Shown: positions 11,163-21,698, counted from the first letter of the stretch. The stretch is 64,000 nucleotides of DNA from Nigrospora sphaerica (GCA_018287875.1 JAGVVL010000025.1:1178001-1242000), one strand, 5' to 3'. Program-made: numbers and translations. The notes: generated by a model not told the origin, from the sequence alone.

Positions 11163-14100
11163 TCACTTCTTCCGGGCAATTCTCTTTCTCGTTCGGTTCG
11201 CCGAAGCCGGAGAGTTGTCGTCGGCGTGAGGTGGTTCGATCCTGTCGTTGGCTGCTGCGTTAAGCCATGAAGCCAGTCGTTTTGGCGGTCCTGCGTTATC
11301 TGGATACTCCTCGTGGTATTTCTGGAGGAGTGTGGCGCTGTTCTTGAATGATTCCGCGTCGTACCACGTCGCGTCCGGGTCCCAACCCTTCCAGCGCACC
11401 TGGTATTGAAGTTTCCTATAGTGCAGTCGAGAGGACAGCACTCGGTCTACCTCCCATTCTTCGTCCAACGAAGGATCCACGATTTCGCCCTCCGGATTCT
11501 CGGCCTGTTGTCCTGGGAGGGGGTCGTCTTGGAATCGCCGAAGGCGATCAGCGTGAAACACGTTCGTGCCCTTCCAGTCTGGCGGCGTGTCGAGTTTATA
11601 GGAGTGTCCTCTCATCCCCTTGATAGTGTAACATTGCTGCGTCAAGGGGAACGTCAGGGCGTCGCCAGGTTGGTCCGTCGTCTATGTCCGTTTAAGAATA
11701 ACCACTTTATCCCCGACCTTAAAGTCTGGCTCGCGTCGCGACTTGTTAGCCTGGTCGCACATACGGCGTTGGGATAAGGTAGCCTGTTATCGTGCTACTT
11801 CTGTGTATTGGTGGAGTGTCTTCACAATCTTCTGCGCGTCTTACCGTCCGAGACGCTCCGTTGTCGGAAGTTTACCCACGTCTTGGGTCCAGTCGGCCTT
11901 GGAATATGGCAGCGGCATAAGGAAGCCACGCTCCACTTCATGAGGAGACAGACCTGTCGAATCCTGGGGCAGGCTAGCCTGGACAGCGTCTAAGGCTGGA
12001 ATCACTGACAACCAGTTGTCTTGGAAGTGTGATAAGTAAGGCAGAATCCGTTGCTAGATGGCCTGGTTTATACGCTCCACTTGCCCTTGTGATTGGGAGT
12101 GGCCGGAGGATCCCAGTTTCCAGGTGATGCCCAGTAGCTTGGAGACTTTATCGGTGAAGTGGGAGACGAATTGGGGTCCACGGTCGCTCCCAATCTGCTG
12201 TGGTAGCCCAAAGACGCGATACGGACTATAGTAGTATATCTTAGCAACGTCTTTAGCTGTCACTGATCGGGTGTAGGGAACGCACCAACTCCTCTTGCTT
12301 AATAAGCAAACCATAACGAGGAGGTTGTCGAAACCCTTTCGATCTTTAGGCATGGTCTTGAAGTCTATCTAAATCGACTGCCATGATCGAAGCGGTATCG
12401 GAAGGGGATAAAGAAATCCTGGCGTCTTATCCCGGGGGACTTTAGACGATCGGCACACTCGACAGTTGGCCACGAAACGGTCAACGTCTTTGGATAATCC
12501 TGGCTACCAGTACTGGCTCTGCATTAGCTTACGGAGCTTGTTGTGTCCCGGGTGTGCAGATGTTAAGCGCGAATGGAAGTCTTCTAAGATGTGCGTCTTT
12601 AGATTGTCTTATTCGGGGACCACCAGCTTGCCCTCTCTTAGGAGAGTTCCGTTAGAGAGGGTCCAGGTAATGCCGTCAGCCGGCTCTAACGTGGTCTTGT
12701 CCCGAAACGGCTGGAGAAGGGGGTCGGTGCGGTTGAGTTCGACGGCCCGATGTACCAGCATTGACCCAGAGAGTGGTGGCGGTGGCAGGTCGTCGTCCTC
12801 CAAGAGGGCCGCCTCACTTAAGGGTTCCACCATGGAAAGCGCTGGTATGTATCTGTGTTCGCCCTCCTGGAAGATGGCCAGGTGTCGCATCGCCTTAGTT
12901 TTCTCTTTCTGTGTTTTCAGATCTTCCGTTTTCCGTGACAAGGCGTCGGCCGCGGTATTCTGCGTTCCTAGGCAGTACTTCAGCAGGCAGTGGTATTTAG
13001 CGAGGAGCTCCGCCTAGTTCGCTTATCGCAAGTTAAGATAACGTTTCTGGCTGAAGTATTCCAGCGCGCTATAGTCCGTCACAATCGTGAACTATGGGCG
13101 CTGAAGTCCCACGAGCTCAGCGCGCTAATACTTAAGGGCTTAGACCACAGCTAACAGTTCTTTATCGTGGATGCTGTAATTGAGCTCCGAACCTTGGAGG
13201 GTCTCCGAGTAAAAGGCGACGGGGTGCCAGTTGTCAGAAGCGTCATCCTTCTTTTGCGATAGGACTCCGGCAATCACTCCGTCGGAAGCATCTGTCTTTA
13301 CTCGTGTGTCGTTCTCGTAGCCGAAATATGCGAGGACCGGGGCCTCCAGCAGTCGTTGTTTTAAGGTATCGAAAGCTTCCTAGCACTCCTCTTTCCACTG
13401 GAACGTCGGTAAGCCTTGCTTCGTTAGGTTGGCGAGCGGTCGAGCGATCCGCCTATACTCGCGAACGAACTTGCGATAGAAATTGCAGAAGCCGAGGAAT
13501 AATTGAACTCCTTTGACAGACGTCGGGGGCGCCCAGTCGCGGACGACGGATGTCTTAGCAGGATCCACGGCCACTCCTTCTATAGAGATGATGAAGCCTA
13601 AGAACTTCGTTTCCCGAACATGAAATTCGCACTTGTCGGTGTCGGCTTGTAGTCCGGCCTCTTGGAGGCGCTGCAGGACCTTCCTTACATGGTCCTCATG
13701 TTCTTAAACCGAATCTGAAAAAATAACGATGTTATCTAAGTACGCCGAGTAGAAATCATCCAGATAGTCTATTAAGGTGTCATTCATGAAGCGCTGAAAG
13801 GTCGCGGGTCTGTTTATCAATCCGAAGGGGAGGACGTTATACTGAAAAGTGCCATAACGGGTACGGAATGCTGTCAACTCCTCTGACCCTGGCGCTATTC
13901 GGATCCGGTGGAATGCTTGTCGGATATCCAGCTTTGTGAAGACCTTTACCTTAGAGATCCGGGCTATAGTCTCCTCGATTAAGGGAAGCGGGTGTCGGTC
14001 TTTACAAGTAATGGAGTTGAGCTTTTTAAAGTCCATGCAGAAACGTAGTCCTCTATTCCTTTTAAGCGCGAAGAGGATTGGTGCCGCCTAAGGCGCTTCA

Positions 14101-15400
14101 CTTGGCTCGATAAATCCCTTTGCCAGGTTCTCGGTCACGTACTTCTAGCATGTCTCCATTTCCTTAAGCGACATCTTCTGCAGGCCCGAGTATCCTAGGA
14201 GCTCGTCTAGCTTGGCGCCATCATTCAGGATGATCTTATGGTCGCAGATGCGATATAGTGGTAACTTGTTGGACTCGAACTTGCTGAACATATCTAAGTA
14301 CTCGTGGTATTGCTTTGGTACTATTTGCAATGCTTTTTCGCGAAGAGTGTCTGAGTCGGAGGGTAACACGTCCCCTCGTGACGTTTACTTCTCGAGGATA
14401 ATCTTGTCTATCGCGTGGAGGCTAGTGACGTGCCAATCTTGAGGGTTTCGGCGGTAGGACATTTCCATCGCCGGTGCGGAGATAAAAGCGATGTCGATGC
14501 GTTCTTTAAAACTTCCTGCCGAGCTCCGGTGTCGGATGAAGGGTCCTTAAGAGTCGCGTTCTATCGGGGACGACGGTGCCCTTAGTGGCGGTGTCAGCGA
14601 CGGTGGGGGCACGTCGGTTGGTTCAGCTAACGCGCGTTTCATCTTCACGATGCCTTCATCGTTTTGTTGTCCTTGCGCACGAGTGGCTATGGGTCGTGTC
14701 AGGATTTTCTTATATCGAATTGTCGGTGGCGACTTCTTGCAATCGGTGTCGGTCGCATATGGACTGCGGATAACCGAAGGATCCGGACGTCGTAATCTTC
14801 GGCCTGCTAGGCGTCGCTGGTCTTCCATAGCCATCTTTTTCTCGCGGCGTTAGGCGTCTGTATTAAAGGTAGGGTTCTGTAGAAGCTGTCCGGCTTGGTC
14901 TATCGCGACATGATGTTCCATGCGCTGGGGGGTCCATTCCTCGGGGAAGAGAAGACGACGGCGACGAACATCCAGCGTCACATCGTGTGTTTCCAACCAT
15001 TTGCGACCGACTTTCACGTCGTGGCGCATATTAAGGACTAGAAAATAGGTTCGGGCGGTGAGACGGCTCTGGATTTAGAAGTGTCCCAGCAGGGCAATGT
15101 CCACCAGTTGCGATAGGGTACTGTCGAATCCGCCGACAGGTTGAGGATGAAAGTCACGAACGGTGGGGAGGTGTAGGTATCGGAGGAGCCTTCAGGCGAA
15201 GGCCACGCTTATAAACAGGTATCCACTTACTCCAGTGTCGACGAGGGCATAGGTAGAGAGAGACGATCTATTATAAGCTATGGTACAGGGGAAGATAAAC
15301 GGTCTTCCCCTTAGGTGCTTGCTCAAAAAATCAGAGGATCGCTTATCCCGTGTGTTCTCAACATCGACGACTTCCCTTAGATCGGAGTCCACTTGTCCAA
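11163..15400 (-). pseudogene. chromovirus B Pol (protease-RT-RNase H-integrase-chromodomain, inactive)
   Basis: In transcription order on the minus strand, the protease has YALVDTGVSGYLFISVAFA (about 15190-15260). RT spans 13690-14400, with MDFKKLNSITCKDRHPLPL and VFTKLDIRQAFHRIRI. Its catalytic box reads YLDNI where YLDDI is expected. RNase H keeps TDASDGVI, DKELLAV and TDYSALEYF. Integrase has QIGSDRGPQF and GQVERINQAI, but the first Asp position reads VMVCLLSKR instead of VMVDRLSKR. The chromodomain (EWEVDRVLSSRLHYRKLQYQ, then VRWKGWDPDATW) is intact and ends at 11163. Several TAG/TAA stops split the frame. It is closely related to A but distinct. Confidence 0.9.
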
Positions 15401-15554
15401 GGGTATCTAGTTTTCCGAATCCGTGATATCTTCGACTCGGTTGGAGTCAGGAATCTCGGTTATAAGACTATCGGCGTTCGAACGGGGACGGGGAGTTCCT
15501 ATCTACTGGCTAACCAAAGCGTTAATACGGTTCAAGCGGTCGACATTGACTCGC

Positions 15555-16573
15555 TTCTCTAGGCAGTCATTAGCGTAGTGGCTAGGCTTTTCACAGTTAA
15601 GACAGAGTCGGTTCTCCAAAAGGCGTCGGAGCTTGTCGGGTCCATGTTGACGTGCCAGGGCTGAGGTAGTGTAACGCTTCTCCGATGGCTTAGCAGACTC
15701 CGATTGGTCGATGGCGGGGATGGGGGTTCGGCGAGTGCCGCCACGGTTTCCGCGGTTCGCGCGATGTCCAGGGTCGTCATTCTTGGCAGACTGGAGGACT
15801 AGGGCGATCTAGGCGGCCTCGGTTGCAAACGCATCAAATCCAATGCTGCTCTTGATATAGGAGGAGGCAAGGGCCGTTTGCAACTCCGTTGTAAGCTTTC
15901 GGTTGAAGAGGCGCTTCCAATTTGTCTTAGCTTGGCCCGTTTCGCTAGCAAGTCGAAGGAACTTGTTCTTAAAGACCTGGAAATCCATTCCCGTGGTTAT
16001 ATGAAGGTTCTCAAATTCCAAAGAGGCAGCCTCCATTTGGTTGGGGTCATGGTACTGTTGCCAGAGATACGCTATCAAGGCCTCGTACAACTGGATCGAA
16101 CCAGGGTGCGTCTGTTGGAGGTAGGGCTGGAGATCATCGCTGGTATCTCCGCCGAGGCGGCCTTCGATATAGGCCTGCTTGGAGAGGTCTGTGGGGAAAC
16201 AGGAAGCGTTTACTAGGATCTTGTTCTTGACCTGACGAAACTAAGTCTCGAACTTGACGATGTCCTTAGACTTCTGATTGTAGAAAACCGGGGGGTCAGG
16301 GAGGCGCTCAGCCTCCGGTCGGGAACCTTCAGCAGGGGGAACAAAGGGCGGTGGCGTGCCTTGGTTACTTCCTGCCATCTGATGGATCAAGGTAGCCATC
16401 TGCTCCTGGAGGTCCTTCAGCTGTCTCTCCACGTCGAGGCGGCGGTCACGCTCTTGGGCGAATCGGGGCTCGGTATTGATCTCGGTATCATTGGAGTCGG
16501 TGGTATCGGCAGAACCCTCGCGGTTATCGTTCTTGGGTTCCGTGGTCTGGGGGGTGGCGCGCTTCGGCGGCAT
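15555..16573 (-). pseudogene. chromovirus B Gag (interrupted)
   Basis: Starts MPPKRATPQTTEPKNDN at 16573. It includes a coiled-coil segment (RRLDVERQLKDLQEQMATLI), then the Gag core (ALIAYLWQQYHDPNQMEAA, then FENLHITTGMDFQVFKNKFL). It ends with a CCHC knuckle, CLNCEKPSHYANDC, at about 15565-15610. The frame contains stops near 16241 and 15808, so Gag is cut into three ORFs of 60-110 codons. Confidence 0.88.
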
Positions 16574-16717
16574 CTTGGTGGTGTGTGTGGGTCGCGCCTA
16601 CGGCTGCGTACCCGTCTTGGCTGATCGATCGTGTGGGTCGCGCTTGTAGCTGCGCACCCGTCTGGATGTCTTGAAGGTTTGGGATATTGATAGAAGCCTT
16701 CCTAGGCGGATGAGGAG

Positions 16718-16727
16718 ACCTGTAGTT
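16718..16727 (-). promoter_or_regulatory. putative self-priming primer-binding site of chromovirus B
   Basis: One base past the 5' LTR, the element strand reads AACTACAGGT. Its complement ACCTGTAGTT is present in the LTR at 16798-16789. The predicted RNA start would be 137 nt into the LTR, almost the same offset as in element A (136 nt). This supports a shared Tf1/sushi-like self-priming mechanism. Confidence 0.62.
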
Positions 16728-16728
16728 G

Positions 16729-16934
16729 TGTCACGGTTCAAGGAACGAGGGATCTGTTGATGACCCAAGGGTTCTATTGAGATGCGAAAACTACAGGTGA
16801 AGAGGAAAAGAAGAGGAACAGGCTCCTCTCAGTCACTGTTTGCCAGGAATATATCCAGCCAAACGCGGTACGTACCACCGGCCAGAGGTCCATGCGTTCC
16901 CATGCCCTTGTACCTATGTACCCATGTCGTAACA
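16729..16934 (-). repeat. 5' LTR of chromovirus B
   Basis: 206 bp, apparently identical to the 3' LTR. It contains AACTACAGGT at 16789-16798, which matches the primer site next to it. Confidence 0.95.
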
Positions 16935-16939
16935 ACAAC

Positions 16940-17751
16940 CAAGTCCAGGTTCTTACAGGTGTTATAGAGATCGATAATTTGGTCCCGATAGGCCATCATC
17001 ATAAAAGTCCGGGTCTTAAATTCCAACCATAAGGTATAGGAGTCCTCGTTAAACATTTTCTCGAAGGTGCTTTCATTAATAGTCCTTTAGATATCGGGCC
17101 AAGCCACCAGGGCCGTATCCGCGACGGCCGCAAAAGGCATTCCTGGAGCCTCCTTCTTGTCGGTGTACATCTCAACATAGGTCTTTACCCGGCAAAGGAG
17201 ATCCTCGCTTTCCAGGTCGTCTATATCGACATTGTATCGATGCAATAGGAACGTATCTTCGGCGCAGGCTTCCTAGAAGGCAGCATATATCTTCTCGTAG
17301 GTCTCGTGCTCATACTCGCTCTCCTCCTTGGTGGCTGGGGGAGCGTCATCAAAAGCACCGACAGTGCTGAAGTTCTACGATGATCGTCTGCCTAAGTTTA
17401 AGTCGATAGGCTTAAGCTCCTCGGTGTTAGGACAGACAGCGTCCAGTCGCTTAAGGTCAAACCGGACTTGTCGGATTGCCTCCTCGTATCGGGCCTTCTG
17501 GACGGAACTGCAACCGCGGTTGTCTGGATTCTTTAGCATCTTGGCGTTCTTATCGATCTCTTTCTTCTTTAGGCTTGGTTTCGGTCGGGGCTGGTGTCAA
17601 CTCTGTCGACAGGGTCCGTTTACAGGGTTCTAGGTCTTAGTGTCGGATCTTGGCAACGGAGATAATTACTGCAAGGGTTCTGGCGTTCCTGGTGTCGGCA
17701 ACGCGGTTCTGATCGGTGGGATATTATTGAGGCCTTCCCAGGCGAGGGATG
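16940..17751 (-). pseudogene. chromovirus A leader and Gag N-terminal part
   Basis: Lies between the 5' LTR/primer site of A and the ACAAC duplication of element B (16935-16939). Only short minus-strand frames survive, such as FNEDSYTLWLEFKTRTFMMM ending at 16940. The Gag start codon cannot be fixed. Confidence 0.6.
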
Positions 17752-17761
17752 ACGTTGCTAT
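17752..17761 (-). promoter_or_regulatory. putative self-priming primer-binding site of chromovirus A
   Basis: Two bases downstream of the 5' LTR, the leader reads ATAGCAACGT on the element strand. The exact complement, ACGTTGCTAT, lies inside the same LTR at 17825-17816. This is the arrangement of Tf1/sushi elements, whose mRNA 5' end folds back to prime cDNA synthesis. It predicts a transcription start near 17825. No tRNA-like TGG primer site is seen at the LTR edge. Confidence 0.6.
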
Positions 17762-17763
17762 AA

Positions 17764-17960
17764 TGTCACGGCACGCAGTTGGACAAGTCGACAACTGATC
17801 GTAGATTGACTGAGGATAGCAACGTGAGGAAGAAAAGAAGGAAAACACACGATGGCTCTGGCGGTCTCAAGGTATCTAAGTACCCTGAGACGCACAGGCC
17901 CTCCCTTCTGCCAGTGTCCACCACCTGTTCCATCAGTGTACAGTTGCCAGCGCCGTCACA
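17764..17960 (-). repeat. 5' LTR of chromovirus A
   Basis: 197 bp. I see no difference from the 3' LTR over the aligned core, so the insertion should be young or the LTRs homogenised. A 10-nt segment at 17816-17825 is complementary to the putative primer site at 17752-17761. Confidence 0.95.
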
Positions 17961-17965
17961 GATAC

Positions 17966-18423
17966 CGTACTTAGCCTTCAGGTTTATAAAAAGCGCGAAC
18001 TAGCCCGAGATTTTTTCAGGGTCTTTATAGAGGGCCCTCTAGTAATCGTATATACACGAAAAACGCATCCGGAGGTTTGGTTGTCGCTTAACAAAAGTTC
18101 GCGGCCTAACGCGTCCCGATATGTGACGTGTTGCGTGACTCGGCGATAACATTCGCTATATCTTTTATATCGTGTAAGCACGGCGTAAATCCTCTCGAAT
18201 CTAGGTTAATTATATATCGGATAAGTGTTCTCTCTTCGAGTTCGGTGAGACGCGTGTTATTAGCGCGTACGTTACGTCGGGCGCGTTTTCCGTTTATTCT
18301 GTTACGGAGGGTCGATTCGTTGACTTTGAAGATAGATACAACGCGACGAATTGTTATTGCGGGGTCCTGCTTAATCGTCTGGACCGCGAGAATAACCTGA
18401 GACTCTAATGAACGTGTAGGCAT
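17966..18423 (-). pseudogene. Fot1/pogo transposase, DNA-binding half (broken)
   Basis: The N-terminus starts at 18423 with MPTRSLESQVILAVQTIKQD. It is a pipsqueak-type helix-turn-helix with a second CENP-B-like HTH (LTELEERTLIRYIINLDSRGF). After about residue 105 the frame shifts. A third segment reads MRFSCIYDY, stop, RALYKDPEKISG, stop, FALFINLKAKYGI, where the two TAG codons replace Gln/Trp positions of the family. It stops at the right GATAC duplication of chromovirus A (17961-17965). The other half of the protein resumes at 4894. Confidence 0.87.
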
Positions 18424-18477
18424 GTTTAGTTATGACGTAAGACACGTTTAAAGTTGAAGAAGTGGAAATTAGTCGGG

Positions 18478-18521
18478 GGTGCGCAACTTGTATGACTGCG
18501 CAACTCGTATGACATCTACGT
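18478..18521 (-). repeat. right terminal inverted repeat of the Fot1/pogo element
   Basis: Reverse complement of the left repeat with two transitions, again holding two tandem copies of the 17-bp unit. It is followed by TA at 18522-18523. Confidence 0.93.
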
Positions 18522-18523
18522 TA

Positions 18524-19082
18524 GCCTTTCCCAGCTCGTCTGTTTGTTACTTATACGGCGTGTAATGGGATCAAGCGGTACGCGTGTCCTCTCCTTTTAG
18601 TCACCTATTCCAGTTGCAGGACTTGCAGATTTAACGGTAGAATTCAGTAACTCGCCCTGGCTCCACGTCCTGGCTCTGCATCTACGCCTTCGGAGACTAG
18701 TAGGCCAACGACTCAATGCAGTCTGGTAGGAATATGAGCGAGACTCTATCAATAGCTATCACGCCTCTTGCAGCTCGTCCAGACAAGCCTGAGAGTTTCG
18801 TCGGAATATGGCTCGGTAGTTACAAATACGGTATCAGCGCAACTTTGATGCTGCTTTGAGTAATACCAGGGAAACCACGACGCCCTAGAGAACGAGGGAG
18901 AATGACATCGTATTAACTAAAATATGCAGATAGTTGTAGAGGAACGGCCCACAACAGCACGGCGAAGTCTCAAGCGCAGCTCCGCTCCGCCACGATGATC
19001 GCGCGCGTCTAATGGTCCAAAATTTACTGCACCCAGCCTCTACTTCGTCTCCCGCCACTTCAACACGATTACTGCACCACGC
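18524..19082. other. flank between transposon nest and HET pseudogene
   Basis: No ORF of value on either strand. The sequence is moderately GC with many stops. I see no terminal repeats. Confidence 0.4.
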
Positions 19083-19254
19083 CATGCGCCTCCTATAGCT
19101 TCAACGCGATGGGGTCCTGAGCCTGACGGAGGACCTCATCGACGGGATCCCGCCATACGCCGTTCTTTCCCACACGTGGGGGACCGATCACCAGGAAGTC
19201 ACCTTCTAGGACATCCAACACCACACAGGCCAGCATAACAATGGGCACAGGAAG

Positions 19255-19439
19255 TGATATGGTGAAGACTGGGGTGAAGGGGAAAGATTGATGTATTCCA
19301 TCCGCCGGCCACGAAGTGGCTGTCAGGGCAGGAAACTATCTATGGTGCGATATCCCAACTAGGTAGGTGGGGTAGCAGGACCCCTCCTTGACAAGGATAC
19401 CGCACCTCATTGCTGTTTACCTACCCCCACCACGTATCA
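19255..19439. repeat. solo LTR, 185-bp family, first copy
   Basis: Begins TGATAT and ends GTATCA (TG...CA). It is flanked by a perfect 5-bp duplication GGAAG (19250-19254 and 19440-19444). About 93% of bases match the second copy at 19940-20123. No internal region remains. Confidence 0.92.
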
Positions 19440-19939
19440 GGAAGCTTACGTTCTGCGGCCAGCAGGCGGCCGCGGACGGCTTACAGTACTTCTGGGTCGA
19501 CACGTGCTACATCGACAAGTCGAACAGCACGGAGCTGTCGGAAGCCATCAACTCGATATTTCGCTGGTATCAGAACGCTATTCAGTGCTACGTCTATCTA
19601 TCCGACGTTTTAGTGGGCGCTAGCGAGAAGAAAGGGAGGTCTGGCATATCTTAGGATGCGGCCTTCCAGGAAAGCCAATGGTTTACCCGTGGCTGGACGC
19701 TTCAGGAGCTGATCGCCCCGAAGTAAGTCATCTTCTCAGAAGACGGCCAGCAACTAGGCAACAAGGCGTCGCTCGAGACGCTTCTATATGAGATCATGGG
19801 GATCTCGATCGACGCACTTCGAGGGAAGCCTTTACCAACCTTCAGTGTGGAGGAGCGACTTTCCTAAAGAGGAGAGCGAAAAACTAAACGTGCAGAAGAC
19901 CGGGTCTACTCCTTACTCGGGATCTTTAGCATATACCTG

Positions 19940-20123
19940 TGATATGGCGAAGACTGGGGTGAAGGGGAAAGATGATGTATTCCGTCCGTCGGCCACGAAG
20001 TGGCTGTCAGGGCAGGAAACTATCTATGTTGCGATATCCCAACTAGGTAGGTGGGGTAACAGGACCCCTTCTTGACAAGGATACCGCACCTTATTACTGT
20101 TTACCTACCCCCGCCACGTATCA
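19940..20123. repeat. solo LTR, 185-bp family, second copy
   Basis: 184 bp in the same orientation as the first copy. It is flanked by a different duplication, ACCTG (19935-19939 and 20124-20128), so it is a separate insertion event and not a duplication of the locus. Confidence 0.92.
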
Positions 20124-20220
20124 ACCTGCCTTTAATCTACGGGGAAGGGAAGTAGAATGCGTTCATCTGACTCTACGACGAAATTAATAAACGCGCCCAA
20201 AGCCGTTCTAAAATACGCAA

Positions 20221-21409
20221 TAGCAAGTTAGCTTCCCTCTCCATATTTCATTTGCTAATTTCCCTAGCATTCCACATAGACAATGGTTTCCAGTTAGCCA
20301 GGCCCGCAAGTCTCCGCATAAGATAAGAAGGTTCGAAATTTCAGAGTAACATCACTTTAACTGGCAATGCATCGTCCGACTAAGGCAATAAGATAAGAGG
20401 CGTTACCTATAGCGACATAGTGTAAGAGGGATCGGAATTCAGTGGAAACCTGAATACGGGAGGCAAAGCTTAGGCGTTACAAGGCAACCAAATCGACGCG
20501 AAGACAGCTACTATAGAGTAAGCGGGTGCTCTAGCCACTTAGTAGCAAGAGCGCGATAACATCGTTATAGGAGACCTATAAGATCTTCGTCTATATGAAA
20601 TCTTTAGGTTTACTAAATAATAGATAGGCTGGGGAAACCATCATATTTTAAGGAAAATAGAGACATAAGCTAATACATGAACTCTAGGTATATCCCATAG
20701 CTGGCGAGCTGTCATGCGCTTGTGCCTGTGGCAGGGACGACCCATCACCCTGTGCCTCGATAGCTCCGTCGCTAGAGTGTCCCGTCTGCCCTAACACGTT
20801 GGCCTTCGGATAGCATTGGGTAGGCTCGCCCTGCCTTGCACCCTATCTACCGGACTACCCCTCCTACCGGCTAACGGCACCGTGTCTACTACTCCCCACT
20901 AGCAGGAGCTCTATTCGAGTACCTACATAAGGTAGCGGAAAGGCTTCCATGAATATCGAAAGGAAACAATGAAGCCGCGTCCCGCTACGTCTTAATGCAC
21001 ACATGTAACCAGGGCTTTCAGTGCCGTATAGCACTAACGATTAACAGAGCCGCAGTTAGCTCCGGCAGGCTGACGTAAGCTGTCTGCCCTGCTAATCCCG
21101 CATCCTGAACGTATCTTCCGGCGTCGCTCCGCGTAATGGAAGGTTCTAGCTATGCCAGCGGTGGCAATGCCAGTAGGTAGCAATGACGGCAGGTAGCATG
21201 TTGTCGGTTGTGCGCTATCTTCGGAAGGCCGATCATAACTAATAGGTGTCTTCCACGAACTACGGTCGCATTCGTTCGTTCGTATAGAAGACGAGCTATC
21301 TATTCGTAACGATTCGTCGATAAACCTTGTTCTCGAAGATTCCGCTATAACAGTGCAAGGTCTATAAATTTGTGCCGCCCCCTAGGACCCTCCTTTATAA
21401 AGAGATGAG
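20221..21409. other. degenerate gene-free region
   Basis: No coding sequence recognised. Stop codons are dense in all frames. It is probably old repeat or pseudogene debris. I find no terminal repeats apart from the solo LTR at its right end. Confidence 0.4.
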
Positions 21410-21698
21410 TGTCAAGGAGCGGGCAGGCAGGCGGATAACGGAGTCGATTCAGGTTCTATGCTATAGGTCCAGGTTCCTATTCGGTCGGTATAGGTCAGGC
21501 TTGGTGGACAGGACGTAGCTTGAAGAGCTACAACTGAAGTCTCCTCGGTCGCAGACTTCTTATCTAAATCCCCAACGGAGGTCCGTACCGAGCGGTCTTG
21601 ACAGAACTCCATCACGGGACGACTAATCCGTAGCCAGTTTAGGATGTCTCAGAGGCTGCCCTGTGCCGGTACGGTCTGTCACGGTCCACCCCGTGACA
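21410..21698. repeat. solo LTR, 289-bp family
   Basis: Begins TGTCAAGG and ends CCGTGACA, an 8-bp imperfect inverted terminus with TG...CA ends. It is flanked by a perfect 5-bp duplication ATGAG (21405-21409 and 21699-21703). It lies 40 bp downstream of the NLR stop codon. The family differs from the A, B and 185-bp LTRs. Confidence 0.85.

Larger units (their letters stand above)
10916..16934 (-). mobile_element. Ty3/gypsy chromovirus B, nested in A
   Basis: 6019-bp LTR retrotransposon on the minus strand with 206-bp LTRs at 10916-11121 and 16729-16934. It is flanked by a perfect duplication ACAAC (10911-10915 and 16935-16939), and the sequence on both sides belongs to the Gag of A. It has Gag with a CCHC knuckle, protease, RT, RNase H, integrase with zinc-binding region, and a chromodomain. 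Coding parts are better preserved than in A, but still contain stops and lost active-site residues. Confidence 0.95.
4900..17960 (-). mobile_element. Ty3/gypsy chromovirus A (full-length, interrupted)
   Basis: LTR retrotransposon lying on the minus strand. It has 197-bp LTRs at 4900-5096 and 17764-17960 and a perfect 5-bp target duplication GATAC at 4895-4899 and 17961-17965. Subtracting element B and the solo LTR with their duplications leaves about 6.8 kb. Domain order in the direction of transcription is Gag with a CCHC knuckle, protease, reverse transcriptase, RNase H, integrase and chromodomain, which is the chromovirus order. The central coding part is full of TAG/TAA stops, whereas the integrase/chromodomain end still has ORFs of more than 120 codons. 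Confidence 0.94.
3594..18521 (-). mobile_element. Fot1/pogo-like DNA transposon, split by nested retroelements
   Basis: The outermost mobile element of the nest. It is bounded by 44-bp terminal inverted repeats (3594-3637 and 18478-18521) that begin ACGTAGA, and each is flanked outside by TA, the target of the Tc1/mariner superfamily. Removing the inserted chromovirus A and one copy of its GATAC duplication leaves about 1.86 kb, a normal size for Fot1-type elements. The transposase runs on the minus strand. Its N-terminal helix-turn-helix half lies at 17966-18423 and its DDE half and C-terminal zinc knuckle lie at 3700-4894. The two halves rejoin in sense across the GATAC duplication (KYGI to QDKDIYNFDETGF). 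Confidence 0.92.
19083..20220 (+). pseudogene. HET-domain (heterokaryon incompatibility) pseudogene with two LTR insertions
   Basis: Plus-strand remnant of a HET protein. It starts near MRLL at 19083, then SLTEDLIDGIPPYAVLSHTW with the canonical HTWG core. After the first solo LTR come GLQYFWVDTCYIDKSNSTEL, AIQCYVYLSDV, SQWFTRGWTLQELIAPK and RVYSLLGIFSIYL. After the second LTR come NLPLIYGEG and a short tail. These are the ordered HET-domain blocks. Excising each LTR with one duplication rejoins coding sequence (HRK to LTFC; SIYL to PLIYGEG), so the gene was coding when hit. Further TAG/TGA stops replace Gln, Trp and Arg positions. HET domains trigger cell death in non-self recognition. This copy cannot make the protein. 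Confidence 0.9.
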
